Source of the DNA: Chloroflexota bacterium
GTDB lineage: Bacteria > Chloroflexota > Chloroflexia > QHBQ01 > JADMIH01
Direction of reading: 5' to 3'
Assembly: GCA_015478675.1 (NCBI GenBank)
Contig: JADMIH010000017.1
Location: forward strand, 1-40,449
DNA length: 40,449 bases
Shown here: positions 8,043-17,300 of the stretch, in pieces
How positions within the stretch are numbered: the stretch's first letter is position 1
How the letters are laid out: each line of letters starts with the position of its first letter
Notes under the pieces: generated by a model
What the model was told of the DNA's origin: nothing
Database searches by the model: none
The model's input: the letters and a program-made list of their open reading frames with translations, nothing else
Position numbers and translations under genes: made by a program

Positions 8043-9035
8043 TCACTCCTGGTCGGGCCCGGTGCAACCGACCCTCCGGGAGTATTTCGCCGCACTCAAC
8101 AGGGCCTTCGCCAGACCATCTACGGAGCGCACGAACCCGCTGTTGCCGTCCAAAGTGGCCAGGGTGACAACGGATTGCCCGCACTCGACGGCTTCGGCCG
8201 TCCGATTATCGTAGGGAATAACCCACTCCGCCTTCAATCGGTGCTGAACCAGCAGACGAAGTACATGCGAGGGAAGGGCCGCCTCGTTGAGGGTGCCATG
8301 CACGTTGTACAACGTTGAGCAAGGTACCTTGAGTTTGTTGAGAAGTACCGGACGTGTCTCCTGTCGCTGCCTGGCACCGTATAATCCCAACTCCTCGGCA
8401 GTCTGCCATATCTGGGCCGCCACCAGGAGGCCGGCGGCGGTGGGCTCCGCCACTACCACCAGTTCGTCCGCACCATCCAGAGTGCCACGGCTGAAGATCT
8501 CCAGACCGGGCTCGGAGTCTACCAGCAGCACATCGTACCCACTGCTCCCGGCGCTGCTGGCGCTCCTGGCACTGTCGGCAGTGCCCGTACCGCTGGCATG
8601 CGTCTCCACCATTTCTTTGAGCATAGCACGCAGGACCGAATTGGGCGCACAATAGCAGCCCCGCCCACCAACGGCTCCCATGGTGAGCAGATCGCCGAAC
8701 GGAGTATGCACGAGCGAACGCCTGATCTCGGCCTCCACCATATCTCGCGGGCGGCTCACCATACCGCCGCGGACGGCCCTACGAGCTTCCTCTACAGCCT
8801 GACCGGCCGTGCCTTGCAGTGAGACACCAATATAGGTACCCAGCAGCGCCGTAGGATCAGCATCAACAGCTAACACCCGCAATTCCCGCCTGCTCAGGCT
8901 CTGCATTAAGGCGGCGCTTATTGTGGTCTTTCCTGCACCGCCCTTGCCCACTACCGCCACCTGGAGCGGTTTCACTCTGCTCGAAAGCTGATACCGCATT
9001 TCATCAGTCACGTCGACGGCCCCTGCATCAGGCAT
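8043..9035 (-). CDS. CooC/MinD-family P-loop ATPase
   Basis: The 330-residue protein has a deviant Walker A KGGAGKTT with the signature lysine at residues about 31-38 (VAVVGKGGAGKTTISAALMQ), a switch-like VDADPTALLG, and a Walker B-type segment VLLVDSEPGLEIFSRGTL. This is the SIMIBI MinD/ParA superfamily. The VDADP...LG and EPGLE..SRGT wording resembles CooC nickel-insertion ATPases more than plasmid ParA. The start ATG 9035 is fixed by AGGAGG 6 nt upstream and overlaps the end of the methyltransferase gene by 8 nt. No CO-dehydrogenase or nickel gene is nearby, so a role in positioning or maturation for this element is inferred. Its partner could be the following PH-domain membrane protein. 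Confidence 0.8.
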   Translation of the reverse strand: MPDAGAVDVTDEMRYQLSSRVKPLQVAVVGKGGAGKTTISAALMQSLSRRELRVLAVDADPTALLGTYIGVSLQGTAGQAVEEARRAVRGGMVSRPRDMVEAEIRRSLVHTPFGDLLTMGAVGGRGCYCAPNSVLRAMLKEMVETHASGTGTADSARSASSAGSSGYDVLLVDSEPGLEIFSRGTLDGADELVVVAEPTAAGLLVAAQIWQTAEELGLYGARQRQETRPVLLNKLKVPCSTLYNVHGTLNEAALPSHVLRLLVQHRLKAEWVIPYDNRTAEAVECGQSVVTLATLDGNSGFVRSVDGLAKALLSAAKYSRRVGCTGPDQE

Positions 9036-9463
9036 ATTCTTCCTCCTGAATGTCCAAAAAGCTGCACTGCATCCAGTCGTGCCCCGGATCATCCGCCTCA
9101 ATGGCCTCAGCAGCTTCGGAGCGACCTGCCCCGTCACTGTCCGACGGGGGTTCATTAAGGGCATGGCGGATGCGGTCTACAGCTATACCAAAGTAGGCCG
9201 GGTCTCGCTCGATGCCCACAAACCGCCACCCACCACTTATGGCGGCCACTCCTGTGGAAGCTGACCCCATAAAAGGATCGAGCACCAGGCCACCCGGCGG
9301 AGTTGTTAGCTTGATAAGGTATTCCATCAGCTTGATAGGCTTGACGGCTTCAAGTCGGGTGGGTGTTGCCAGCACCCACCCGTCTGCCGCCTCCTACCGG
9401 CTCGAAGTAACTCCTGAGATGTTCAGGGACTTGGTCTATGTCGAATATCTCTCTCATCGTTTC
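9028..9463 (-). pseudogene. C-terminal part of a split beta-class DNA methyltransferase
   Basis: This is the downstream half of the methyltransferase that begins at 12068. From 9463 the minus strand reads ETMREIFDIDQVPEHLRSYF ... GNTHPT, then hits a TGA. One frame over it reads VKPIKLMEYLIKLTTPPGG and the SAM-binding motif VLDPFMGSASTG, ending at 9028. HPT|VKP is a conserved junction in such enzymes. Dropping 7 nt (TGAAGCC) would restore NTHPTVKPIKL, so there is a frameshift in addition to the insertion upstream. An isolated product from GTG 9375 would lack motif IV. Treat it as broken unless an undetected splicing or recoding event exists. Confidence 0.75.
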
Positions 9464-10423
9464 TCGGTCACCTCAGTAACTGTCGTTGGCAAGGCCAGGT
9501 GGATTCCCAATGCGTCATTAGCACAAGCGTGCTATAATCGTGTCGTGATTCACACCTGTGAATATTGCGGAAATCCTTTCAAGCGAACCGGTCGGCACAG
9601 GCCACGCTTCTGCAGTCGTGCCTGCTTGAGTGCTGCCAGCAACGCACGAGATGTCATATGCCAGGTCTGCGGCAGGACCTTCAGGGTTAGCGAGGCAAAG
9701 CGGCTCGGCAAGTACTGTAGCCTTACCTGCAAAGGTATTGCATCCCGTAAGCCTATCGCGTGTGCCTACTGTGGGAAGTCCTTTATCCGCCGGGGCGTGG
9801 GCAAGTATTGTTCGAGGCTCTGCTCCGGCATGGCTCGTCGCTCTGGTCAAGAAGTGCCATGCGCCGTCTGTAGGATCGCCGTCTATGTTTCCCGCGGGCG
9901 CATGGCAGCGTCTGAGCACTTTTGCAGCCGCGCACATGCCAACGAGTGGCAGGGACGAAACAAAACTACGCACGTCTGTAAGATGTGTGGTAAGACATTC
10001 AAATGGTCTCCGTCCCGCCACAAAGCCTACAACGTCAAATATTGCTCCCCTGCATGCCGCAATGCTGACCCGGATATGCATACCCACTACATCAACATGA
10101 ACGTGAAGCAACAACAGATGCAACCTAATCATGTAGAGCGACAAGGGTACTCTTTGCTCAACGATCTCGGAGTTGAATACGTCCGCCAGCATCTGGTGGG
10201 CAACAAGTTCTGTGTTGACGCTTTCGTACCGTGCGTCAAGCTGGTTATTCAGTTTGACGGTGATTACTGGCACGGCAACCCTGCCTTCTTTCCCAATCCC
10301 GACGCCAGGCAGCGCAAGCGAATGATCATTGATAAGTCCCAGGATGCGTACATGGCTACATGTGGGTTCACAGTGTGCCGCATCTGGGCATCCGATCTGA
10401 AAATCAAACCCGAAACAATCAAG
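9464..10423. mobile_element. Insertion (about 0.96 kb) splitting the methyltransferase gene
   Basis: The minus-strand methyltransferase frame ends at ...LARLGVAP (stop at 10419) and resumes at ETMREIFDID around 9463. The boundaries are placed where the protein sequence stops making sense and are accurate only to about 10 bp. The insert is nearly filled by one gene on the opposite strand, so there is no room for a group I intron core, and an intein would need the same strand. No target duplication or terminal repeat was seen. The best reading is a free-standing homing-endonuclease gene insertion. Confidence 0.55.
9530..9538 (+). promoter_or_regulatory. Extended -10 promoter (TGCTATAAT) for the inserted nuclease gene
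   Basis: A consensus extended -10 lies exactly 6 nt before the GTG at 9545, so the transcript should begin at or next to the start codon. An inverted repeat GCAC-AAGC-GTGC (9521-9532) overlaps it. There is no clear -35, as is usual for extended -10 promoters. Confidence 0.65.
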
Positions 10424-10480
10424 GCGCAACTCCTAGACGTGCTAGCTCGCTTAGAACATATTCGCGCTCTTCCTGAGTAA
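9545..10480 (+). CDS. Zinc-ribbon array + Vsr-like endonuclease (homing-endonuclease type)
   Basis: The 311-residue protein starts with five tandem Cys-rich fingers of the form CxxCGxxF...(Y/F)CSxxC (for example CEYCGNPFKRTG, CAYCGKSFIRRG, CKMCGKTFKWSP). A nuclease domain follows at about residues 200-300: KFCVDAFVPCVKLVIQFDGD, then YWHGNP, a KSQ helix, and GFTVCRIWASDLK. The D...D.D.WH...RIW layout is that of Vsr/DUF559-like and EDxHD homing nucleases of the PD-(D/E)XK fold. The GTG start follows an extended -10 by 6 nt, so translation is probably leaderless; no SD is visible. The gene sits on the opposite strand inside a methyltransferase gene. Its last 57 nt overlap methyltransferase codons in antisense, so both proteins share that DNA. 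Inferred role: site-specific DNA cleavage that spreads the gene. A repair nuclease is the alternative. Confidence 0.75.
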   Translation: MIHTCEYCGNPFKRTGRHRPRFCSRACLSAASNARDVICQVCGRTFRVSEAKRLGKYCSLTCKGIASRKPIACAYCGKSFIRRGVGKYCSRLCSGMARRSGQEVPCAVCRIAVYVSRGRMAASEHFCSRAHANEWQGRNKTTHVCKMCGKTFKWSPSRHKAYNVKYCSPACRNADPDMHTHYINMNVKQQQMQPNHVERQGYSLLNDLGVEYVRQHLVGNKFCVDAFVPCVKLVIQFDGDYWHGNPAFFPNPDARQRKRMIIDKSQDAYMATCGFTVCRIWASDLKIKPETIKAQLLDVLARLEHIRALPE

Positions 10481-12068
10481 GATCTTCCCTTAGCTTCACC
10501 TGCACGGCGTTATCTCTACGCATCGGCTGCTCGCACTTGCAGGCGGAGGGACGCGAGGGATTCTGGAATATGGTGCCTCCACACCGGGCACAGCGGTCGA
10601 AGCGGTTGTGCCCTACCTCCCTTGCCTCAGACATGTCGCAGCCGGCGTGACGCTCTTTCCGGGATGCCTTGCGAACGTAATAGAAAGGTACATCAGGCTC
10701 CAGGACCGTGAAGTAGCGCGAAGCTCCGCCGGCATCTGTATAACCTCTCGGACCCCTGTTCGTCTGGAACGTCCCGCCCCAGGTGTTCCCCGCGCAATCG
10801 CTGGGGTTGCCGTTTCGCCTGGTCTCCGAATAACCGCTCTGAGCATCCAGTTGTCGCACGGGACACCACTCAACACAGGTCCACTCCTCGATCGTCTCGT
10901 ACCCATCCGCATCACCGTGGCGCTTGAAAGCACGACGCTTATATTCGCCGTAAGTGTGCCGTGCGGGAGCACTCGGCGCGGAAGCTGCCACGCTGCCTGA
11001 CCTGTTCCGAATGCGCCTGATACCTGCCTTCCGGCACTCCGGAGAGTGAGAGAAAACCAGATTCGAAGGCCAACGTCCGCTCTCGGGGTCGGTCGCTCCC
11101 CATGCGTCGCTGACCATCCCGATGCCATTATGTGCATCCGCCTCCCTATGTGCGCCCCTGGGCTGTACGGCGCGAAACTGCTCATTGGACTGGTCATTGC
11201 ACTGGTCACTACCTCGGCCCACTCGACAGGCGCCTATGTTCAGACCGCCGACTCCCCAGCGCAAGACATTACCGGCTATGTTACTCTCCGTAACCGGTTT
11301 CCTGGCCAACCACCAGCACTCTGCAGCAGGCTTGAGGGCCGTGTTCCATCCGGCCCACCGGTTCGCCTCGGCATCGCGGAACGGAGGGATGCGACGCATC
11401 TCCTCTCCCGTATTGACGTAGCGCCATTTCCTCTCTACCTGCCGGCAGAGCCGCTTCTCGAACTGTATGGCGAGGTTAAGGCCCTTGGGCAGGCCCTGGC
11501 CAAAGATGTGGTAAATACAGTTCTGGATCTCGAAGCCTGAAAGTTCGATGGCCGTGCCGGTCCAGTGGCTGGTGCGAGGCAGTGACCAAATAGCGGCAAA
11601 GCCCCCAGGCTTGAGCACGCGCAGGCACTCGTGGAATATGGCCGCCATCCGATCCACAAAGATCCGGGCGGCGGTCAGTCGGCGGTCGGCTTCGTCGAAG
11701 TCGGGCGCCGGGCACTCGCACCCCGGCACGTCTTTCCAACCTCGCCTGTGCCGCCTGCATTTTCGGCACATGGGGTTGCGAGATGAAGACACGACCGGGG
11801 TGTTTACACGCCTTGCGCCGTCGGTGTAACCATGCCCGGATGTCCCGTATTCCCAGGGGTTGTCCCACGCCGAATCGAGGAACGCGATGCCGGCCGGTGG
11901 ATCGGTGACGATTGCATCCACGCTGTTTTCCGGCATGGTTTGCAGGATCGCCAGGCAATCGCCCTGGTGTAAGCTACCCCAATCTCCCGCCTCTACAGCA
12001 CGTGTTGTCTCCATTGGCGATGCCTGAGGGTTCTTACCATGGCTGCATTTGTCAGAGGGTTCTTCCAT
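10419..12068 (-). pseudogene. N-terminal part of a split beta-class DNA methyltransferase
   Basis: 549 codons carry the upstream half of an N6-adenine/N4-cytosine methyltransferase with motif IV first: HQGDCLAILQTMPENSVDAI then VTDPPAG, and LRVLKPGGFAAIWS. Two Cys clusters (CRKCRRHRRGWKDVPGCECP and CARCGGTIF...CKCEQP) suggest zinc-binding inserts. The SAM-binding motif DPFMGS is missing here and lies in the separated piece at 9028-9463, so the product should be inactive alone. It stops at LARLGVAP where the inserted nuclease gene begins. Known: in beta-class enzymes motif IV precedes motif I, which fits the two halves. It follows the 82-residue gene by 12 nt. Start ATG 12068 has a weak RBS; an internal ATG (METTRAVEAG) is possible. 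Confidence 0.8.
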
Positions 12069-12079
12069 TCCGCTAGCTA

Positions 12080-12328
12080 CTATATGGACGGACGCTCAAA
12101 GGGTTCGCGTATCCGGAGACCGGGGCCAACGCATGTGACACGCACCCAGGAATCCTCTGCCGGGAAAGCGGGCCAGAACTCTCCCTCGACGTACTTACGC
12201 CAGCGCACCCTCTCGTGGGGGTGCTCTTCGAAATAGAGGCGATCCTGTCGGCAAACCTCATCCACGATCCGCCCATACCGCGGGGGCATCCCCTTACGAA
12301 CGTTTTTCTTCAAGTTCTTCCCGGCCAT
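12080..12328 (-). CDS. Small basic protein, unknown function
   Basis: 82 residues beginning MAGKNLKKNVRKGMPPRYG and containing RLYFEEHPHERVRWRKYVEG. The start is fixed by AGGAGG 7 nt before ATG 12328. It is charged and aromatic-rich, with no membrane segment or cysteine pair. I do not recognise the family. It lies between the 329-residue unknown gene and the split methyltransferase with short gaps, so it is part of the same minus-strand operon. Confidence 0.6.
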   Translation of the reverse strand: MAGKNLKKNVRKGMPPRYGRIVDEVCRQDRLYFEEHPHERVRWRKYVEGEFWPAFPAEDSWVRVTCVGPGLRIREPFERPSI

Positions 12329-12362
12329 TTTGCACCTCCTGAGCGAAGGCGAAATATAGTGT

Positions 12363-13352
12363 TCATCGCGTAACAGCGAAGACTGTCGCACGAGGAGGTC
12401 GCAGGGGCTTAGAAGGGTCGCCTTTCACGTACGGCAAGATCCACTTCGGCCTGTGGGAACCGTCACCAGGATAGAATTGCTGCCGCCAGTGTCCACGCAC
12501 TATCCACTGGCAGGACCACTCTCGCGGAGCATGCTCATCATTCCTACTGTGGGCATATTCCCGCTTTCTCAGTCGGATGACACGCACGACCGGGGACAGA
12601 GGCGCATGAGCACGTTCGAAGCGCCGCCTGGTTGCCCGCTCAGCCGTTTTCGGTTCTGCGACCAGAATATGCTGATTCTGAAACTCGAACATGGCACCCA
12701 GCACCCTGAGTCGATTATCATAAGCAGCCGTTAATTGCTCGACATATGGCTCGGTGCGACCATCGCCGTTTGCTACGTCTGCTTCGTCTGCTGCGTCTGC
12801 CAGGTTTGCCTTCTCAGCAACTGCACGCCTGACTGCCTCGTGTCGGCTGAGACCGAAATCCCATATGAAGTTTCCGGCTGGGCCAGGCGGTAGAGGATTT
12901 CGACCCACGACATCGGCGTAGAACATCATGTACAGGGAATTCGGGTCCAGCGCACCGGGGTCGCCCGCTGTTACCCAGGCAACCGCGAGGATCCGGACAG
13001 ACGTGTGTTCGTTTTGCGCGGCTATAATGGGCTTAGAAAACCAGGCAAAGCCGGCTTCAGAGGGCATACTCTCTGCTCTGAGTGTCCAATCGGGCATCGT
13101 GGCTGCTGCATGATCCAGAACATCGCAAAACTCAGGTGCCCACCAATAGGTTTCGCCGTAGCGCAGCGCGCCGGCCAGGAAGTCACGCATCGAGGCAGCC
13201 TCTTCTTCAGCGGATACCTTACCACCCGACCCCTCACTCCGACGCTTCAGCCCGGAACCCTGAGCAAGCGTTCTAAACCATTCCAGGCTGCTTGGTGACT
13301 CGACAAATCGCAAGGCCGCCAGGTGTTGTTCAAGTGCTTCTGAGTACCCCAT
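12363..13352 (-). CDS. Unknown 329-residue protein with a GHWRxQ...PYVKG C-terminus
   Basis: AGGAGG lies 6 nt upstream of the start ATG. The N-terminal two thirds are mixed and acidic, with a repeat-derived DAADEADVANGD stretch. The C-terminal third is basic and Trp-rich: VVRVIRLRKREY, QWIVRGHWRQQFYPGDG, then HRPKWILPYVKGDPSKPL. Similar GHWR...W..PY.KG endings occur in uncharacterised actinobacterial and phage proteins as far as I recall; I cannot name the family. It precedes the 82-residue gene and follows the unknown gene at 13412-14251 on the same strand. Confidence 0.65.
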   Translation of the reverse strand: MGYSEALEQHLAALRFVESPSSLEWFRTLAQGSGLKRRSEGSGGKVSAEEEAASMRDFLAGALRYGETYWWAPEFCDVLDHAAATMPDWTLRAESMPSEAGFAWFSKPIIAAQNEHTSVRILAVAWVTAGDPGALDPNSLYMMFYADVVGRNPLPPGPAGNFIWDFGLSRHEAVRRAVAEKANLADAADEADVANGDGRTEPYVEQLTAAYDNRLRVLGAMFEFQNQHILVAEPKTAERATRRRFERAHAPLSPVVRVIRLRKREYAHSRNDEHAPREWSCQWIVRGHWRQQFYPGDGSHRPKWILPYVKGDPSKPLRPPRATVFAVTR

Positions 13353-13411
13353 TTCGCTTCCTCCTTCGCCAATTAAAAGGTTGATCTACTTGCTCATAGA
13401 GTGAGGGCTGG

Positions 13412-14251
13412 TCACGGCAGTTGCGGTTCCGGCGCGAGACCCTGCACGCGGCAAAGCGCCTCGCGCGGAGTCAGGCCGGGCAGGCTGTCGAGCCGCCAGG
13501 GACCGAATTCGGTAGGGAAAGCCCTATGCAGGTCCTCACGGCGCACCAGGCTGGTGAGCGCCACCTCTACGTCAAGAAAAGCGTCGCCAAGCATGCCGTT
13601 CTGATAGCCGTTGCGATCGACGAGCATACCGAGCAGTTCCATAACCCGATCCGCCAGGAGGAATTGCAGAGGGAGGTTGACCGGGCTGACGCACATGGGG
13701 GGTTGGGGTATGCTCACGCGTGGAGGGTTGGTGAGCACCACCGTCCAGGGGAGTGCGGGAGCGCCGTCTACGCTAGCGGGATCAGCATCGGCTTTACCCG
13801 TATAGGCCGTATCGGCAAGGCCGAAGCGCATCCACCCGCTCAACATGGGCGCACCGCTCTCAGAGTCACGTCCGGCTGCCTGGGGTTCCCATATTCGCAC
13901 AATCCCCGTCCAGGCATCGCCGAACCACCAGTGGCTCACCTGCGGGAAGGAGTCGGCAAACTCCAGGTTGTACCAGTACTTCCATGGGCTGCCGGCGTGA
14001 TGCTCGGCTTCGGCCAGAACGGCGGCCTTTCCATTCCACCGGCGCGACCACAGGCGTACCCTGCCCGGCTCTCCTGTTTCCGAGTCAGGGCGGAGCCATT
14101 CGATGCCTGTGCCGGTCCTCGGATTGTACAGGTGTCCGGGAGCCATAAGTTCGCGGCTGGATTGCCCGGCTGGATGCTTATTCTCCGCTTCTCTCAGTTG
14201 TTCGGCTACAGCCGGTGCGCTTACATCCGTTTCGGTTTCTGCGTTCGCCAT
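13412..14251 (-). CDS. Unknown 279-residue Trp-rich protein
   Basis: Soluble, Trp-rich protein with an acidic N-terminus (MANAETETDVSAPAVAEQL). The core includes YNPRTGTGIEWLRPDSETGE, WKYWYNLEFADSFPQVSHWW and FGDAWTGIVRIWEP, and looks like a beta-rich fold. The C-terminus is helical (LADRVMELLGMLVDRNGYQN). No catalytic motif was recognised. AAGGAG precedes ATG 14251 by 6 nt; ATG 14257 and ATG 14308 are alternatives. It lies 99 nt after the VWA protein on the same strand, so it could belong to the AAA+/VWA operon. Confidence 0.6.
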   Translation of the reverse strand: MANAETETDVSAPAVAEQLREAENKHPAGQSSRELMAPGHLYNPRTGTGIEWLRPDSETGEPGRVRLWSRRWNGKAAVLAEAEHHAGSPWKYWYNLEFADSFPQVSHWWFGDAWTGIVRIWEPQAAGRDSESGAPMLSGWMRFGLADTAYTGKADADPASVDGAPALPWTVVLTNPPRVSIPQPPMCVSPVNLPLQFLLADRVMELLGMLVDRNGYQNGMLGDAFLDVEVALTSLVRREDLHRAFPTEFGPWRLDSLPGLTPREALCRVQGLAPEPQLP

Positions 14252-14350
14252 CACCATCTCCTTCTCGCTCTCGTTTGCACTTAACCTGCGCGTCCCTGGC
14301 ATCATCAAACGCTGATCTAGCCGATCTAAAGGGTGGCGCAGTTCAGGTCT

Positions 14351-17300
14351 CTAACGCGCCCGGCGCATGAGCAGGGCTATGCGTTGGCCTACCGCCCTGG
14401 GCATCTCCTGTATGGAGTTGATCACCGTCCAATTCGCCTTGCCGTAGATCTGGTCCATGCGATCCCTGTTGACGTAGCCGCCTCGGGAGAGGAAGATACC
14501 GAAGGTGAGCACGCCATCCCGGCGTGCCTGTTCCATCTGACGCATCGTGCTGTCGTGGTCCCCGAGATCGCCGTCGGTGAGCGACACGAAGAGCTTGTTG
14601 CGCTCCGGGCGGGCCAGCAAGGAGGTAGCGGCCAGGCCGGCGGTCTGCGCCATGTTAGTGCCGCCTCCCTCGCCGTTGATGAGCATTGCCGCTCGGTCCA
14701 GAGAGAAAGCAGGATCGTCCATTGCTTTGTACTGATAGGTGCGCCCGGAGAAGGCACGCACCTCGTAAGGCATAGACATCTCCTCACACGCATCGCTCAG
14801 CACCATTGCCGCGTCGCACAGCGAGCCCGATCTCATCTCTTTGCTCATGCTCCCTGATACGTCCACGGCTACGCTGAGCGCGAAACCCGGCCCCTCCACC
14901 TCAACCCGACGTTTGTAAACATCAGGGGCATCCTTCATCGCCGCCGTGAACCTGTGCCGGTCTATCTTTCCTCTGGACTGAAAGTTGAGCGTCTCCTCAG
15001 CCACATCCTGCACGTTCTCAAGGTAGCGAGCCATTTGCCGGGCAACAGTCCGCTGCGTCGAGCGCCTTTTTTGCACCCTTGCCAGCGCGCCATCGCCGTC
15101 GGGCAGGCTCGGGAACTGCACTGCGGCAGTCCGCACCCGACCCTGGGCGTCGCGGTACACCTGCTCTGCCTCCTGCCTTGCTGCGATCGGCTTGTGGAGA
15201 TTGCGCCCCAGCACCTCCACGCGAGATTGGCGGCGTATATCCGACTCGACCGCATCGGCGAGGTCGCGCTCCAGCTCGTCCAGTACTCTCCTGGCTTCGG
15301 TATCGCTGAACGGCCTGTCAGGGTCGCGCAGCCCAGCAGTACCCGTTCCCGGCGTGCTGGTTCCAGCGGACGCGGGCGTATGTGTCTGGTTGGTGTGCGC
15401 CTTCTGTGTCTGGGATTGTGCCTGCCCATCGCGGCTATCCGCGGCACCGTCCCTGTCGGAGGGGCTGCTAGTTGTTCCTTGCTGGCCTTGTTGGCCAGGC
15501 GCCGACTGCTTGTCTCTCCCTTCCTGTCCAGGTGCAAGACCGCTAGTTTGTTGACCCTGCTGTCCCGAAGGAGAGTCTCGATCCACGCCAGCTTCAGCCC
15601 CCTGTGGGGACCCTGATGTGCCTGCATTGGCCGAAGCTGCGGACCTATCGCCTGCGTTCTCGCTGCCGCTTCGCCCGTTGACTGCTCCCGTACCTGCTAT
15701 GGTACCCGCGCCCCCACCTGCTCCACTGCCGCCGGCTGCACTTGCAGTCACGGTGCTCGCGGAAGATGCAGTGGATGACGCTTGCGATCCAGATGGTCCT
15801 TGCCCTTCGGATCCTGCTTGCCCGAAGCCACTTGAGCCACCAGTCTGCGCATCAGGTACGACCACCAGTACGCCTCCCTGACCTGCGCTTCCACTACTTT
15901 GCCCCCCGCCCTCGGCCCCACCGGCGAAAAAGAAGAAGGCGGGCACAGGTATGCGAAGTTGCTCATCAGGCGCGGTGATACCTTCCTCTTGAAGGCGTCG
16001 GGCTATCTCTATGCTTGCTTCATAAGCGTCCTCAGGGCTACCGAACACCCCACGATGAACAACTGGCCTCAGCTCTTCGAAGAGCGCGCGTCCCTTTGGG
16101 GTCATAGCGTCGAGGACCTCAGCGCGTACTTGATTATATGGCAGCGCCTCATATAGCAGAGCGCCCTGCACCTCGTGCGCCAGGGGCACACCCTCACCCA
16201 CCTGCTCATCCCAGCGAGGTTGGAGCTTACAGCCGACTGCCAGATACTCGGCAACACCGGGTAACTGGCTGATGCGCCTTTCCATACGACCGTCTTCGAT
16301 GATGTTGTAGATATCCTTCACCAGAGATCGGCCGGCATCCAGACCTTCTACTGGGCGTGGGCTGTTGCTGATTTCCAGGATGCGCTTGAAGGTGTCCAGC
16401 GGCGTCTCCAGCTCGTGCCCCATCTCGTGCTGCAGTCCTTCCATCACCACTGCGGCGTTGTAGACCAGGGGCGCCTCTCTACCCAGTGGATACGGGTCGA
16501 GATATATGGTTCCTTGCATGTCCGTTGCAAAACCGCCGCCCTCTCGGAAGACCACCTGGCGCGGCGTGCCCGCCAGTGAAGAGGCAACTTGTGAGTAGAG
16601 TCGGCGCACGCCTTCGTTCGCCAGGATATCTCCGTCCATACCGGGCGTGGCGTAGTCGCCGGCCAGGTCGTGCAGGGAACGTGGACGCTTTATACCTGCC
16701 CGGTTGTAGCCATTGCGATCGTGTCCGTGCCTGTCGTAGCCGTCGCGATCTCGTCCAAGCCAGTCGTAGCCGTCTTTGTCGTAGCCCTCCTCATCGCGTC
16801 CGCGGCGATCGCGACCGAACCGATCGAAGCCCTCCTCGTCGTAGCCCCAGCGATCATATCCGCCGGTTGAATAGGCGGGGTCGCGCTCCTCGACACCAGC
16901 AGCCCGGCGGGGATTGGCATCACTCCTCCCGTTGGCGAAAGGTCCATAGGCATTGGGTGTGGGATAAGATCCGTCCATGGTCTGGCGGGTGTCGGCATGT
17001 ACTCCCTTGTCGCTGTAGTCTTCGCCCGGGCGAAAGTAGTCGGCCCATCCTTCGCGTCTGGCCAATCCGGATCGGTACACAGTTACAGCTCGATTGCCGA
17101 AGCTTGGGCATTGGTGTGCTTTGTATCCAGTGAACTGCCCACACTGCGGGCATCGCATCGGCACGCCGCCCGACGTGGCCGTTGGGTCGTAGTTGGCCCT
17201 GGCGGTCTGCCACCGTTGCTCCACGTTCGGTTGCGGGTTGAGGCGCGCTTCGTAAGAGCGTCTAACAGATTCGTGAGTGCTGTTGACCCTCGCATACTCT

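Noticed and set aside
9464..10423. Group I intron or intein in the methyltransferase gene
   Set aside because: The nuclease gene is antisense and fills nearly the whole insert, leaving about 80 nt, too little for an intron core; an intein would have to be in frame on the minus strand.
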